A stretch of DNA of 64,000 nt from Lutjanus erythropterus (Eukaryota; Chordata; Actinopteri; Lutjaniformes; Lutjanidae). Made by a program: the position numbers and the translations under genes. Shown here piece by piece: positions 63,421-64,000 of this stretch. The notes under the pieces are model-generated. The model did no database searches. It had not been told where the DNA came from and saw only the letters and a list, made by a program, of their open reading frames with translations. The DNA is taken from positions 20,352,695-20,416,694 of the forward strand of contig CM034606.1 in assembly GCA_020091685.1 (NCBI GenBank), given 5' to 3'. The stretch's first letter is position 1, and each line of letters begins with the position of its first letter.

Positions 63421-64000
63421 GGAAGCGTGCCACAGCCATTAAATCCAGGCTATTTCTGTATTCTGCGCACACACATCTGCTGAAGATCTGTCGCCGTGGT
63501 TCTGATATCATGGGAGGCAGAATCACCTTTGCCCACGACTCCCTCCCATGTTGGTGATGGGGGGACTTATGCTATTAGACACCACAGGAAAGGATTTCAC
63601 TCTTGTTACACTCCTGACTGCTGATTGAACACCACGGTGCTATCTGTTACTAGGAGAGTGGTCTGCTGCCATCGGCGCTTCTTGTAGTAGTAGATTACTT
63701 GCTTCCACTCAGATGGATGTACTTTACATGACATTAAACAGAAGCAATATGGGAGCTGCCTGGTACAAACCCTCCCCCTCCTCCTTCCCTCCCTTTTTGA
63801 AGAGCGTGGGAGAGTTTCATGCACGATTCATCTCATAAAACATCTTATATACTGCATGATGGGGATACGATGTGGAAAAATGGTCACATGCACTTGAAAA
63901 AACAAAGATAATGTTGTTTACATGTGCACCCTCAAATTGGCAATCACGCAATTTGAAAAGAAAATTGGACCCACTTCCAGCGTGGACTTTTAACACATGC

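Larger units (their letters stand above)
56282..64000. other. Upstream intergenic stretch 4: no gene seen
   Basis: AT-rich sequence with the L2-like tail (57845-57957), the AT/AC microsatellite (62614-62660) and a GC-richer block (63165-63420). Frames near 60309-60773 overlap on both strands and lack recognisable motifs. The expected neighbour upstream of neurl1 is not reached. Confidence 0.5.

Overview
The window is vertebrate nuclear DNA, most likely from a percomorph teleost. It is AT-rich, has no operon-like gene packing, and is full of short inverted-repeat transposon remnants, a tRNA-derived SINE, L2-like tails and microsatellites of the kinds seen dispersed in spiny-rayed fish genomes. 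The species cannot be named from the sequence alone.

One gene is well supported: the 5' half of neurl1 (neuralized E3 ubiquitin ligase 1), on the minus strand. Three coding exons were assembled by splice signals, reading phase and protein match. Exon 1 is 28668-28701 (11 codons plus one base, in a CpG cluster), exon 2 is 21318-21562, and exon 3 is 18589-18910. They join in one open frame of 200 codons covering the N-terminus and essentially all of the first Neuralized homology repeat (NHR1). The second NHR and the C-terminal RING finger are not visible, so the remaining exons should lie beyond the left end. On that reading, positions 1-18588 are the start of an intron longer than 18.5 kb.

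Layout: 1-18588, partial intron 3, with several transposon remnants (2865-3459, 4311-5044, 9669-10241, 11701-12597, 18165-18505). 18589-28701, exons 3 to 1 with introns 2 and 1, both containing nested transposon insertions. 28702-28990, CpG-rich promoter/5'UTR. 29000-64000, about 35 kb upstream of the gene in which I find no convincing protein-coding gene. It holds two inverted copies of one hAT-like element (29285-30368, interrupted by a SINE, and 55282-56273), more hAT-like remnants, a 21-bp minisatellite, the 5' end of a probable hAT transposon with an exon-like short ORF, and several microsatellites.

No tRNA or rRNA gene, CRISPR array or bacterial-type system is present. I did not find a clearly new biological system. 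The most useful observations are the short alternative-type neurl1 first exon that keeps an N-myristoylation motif, and several nested insertions that give a relative order of transposon activity. Boundaries of old repeats are approximate, and family names are used only where terminal repeats and target duplications support them.
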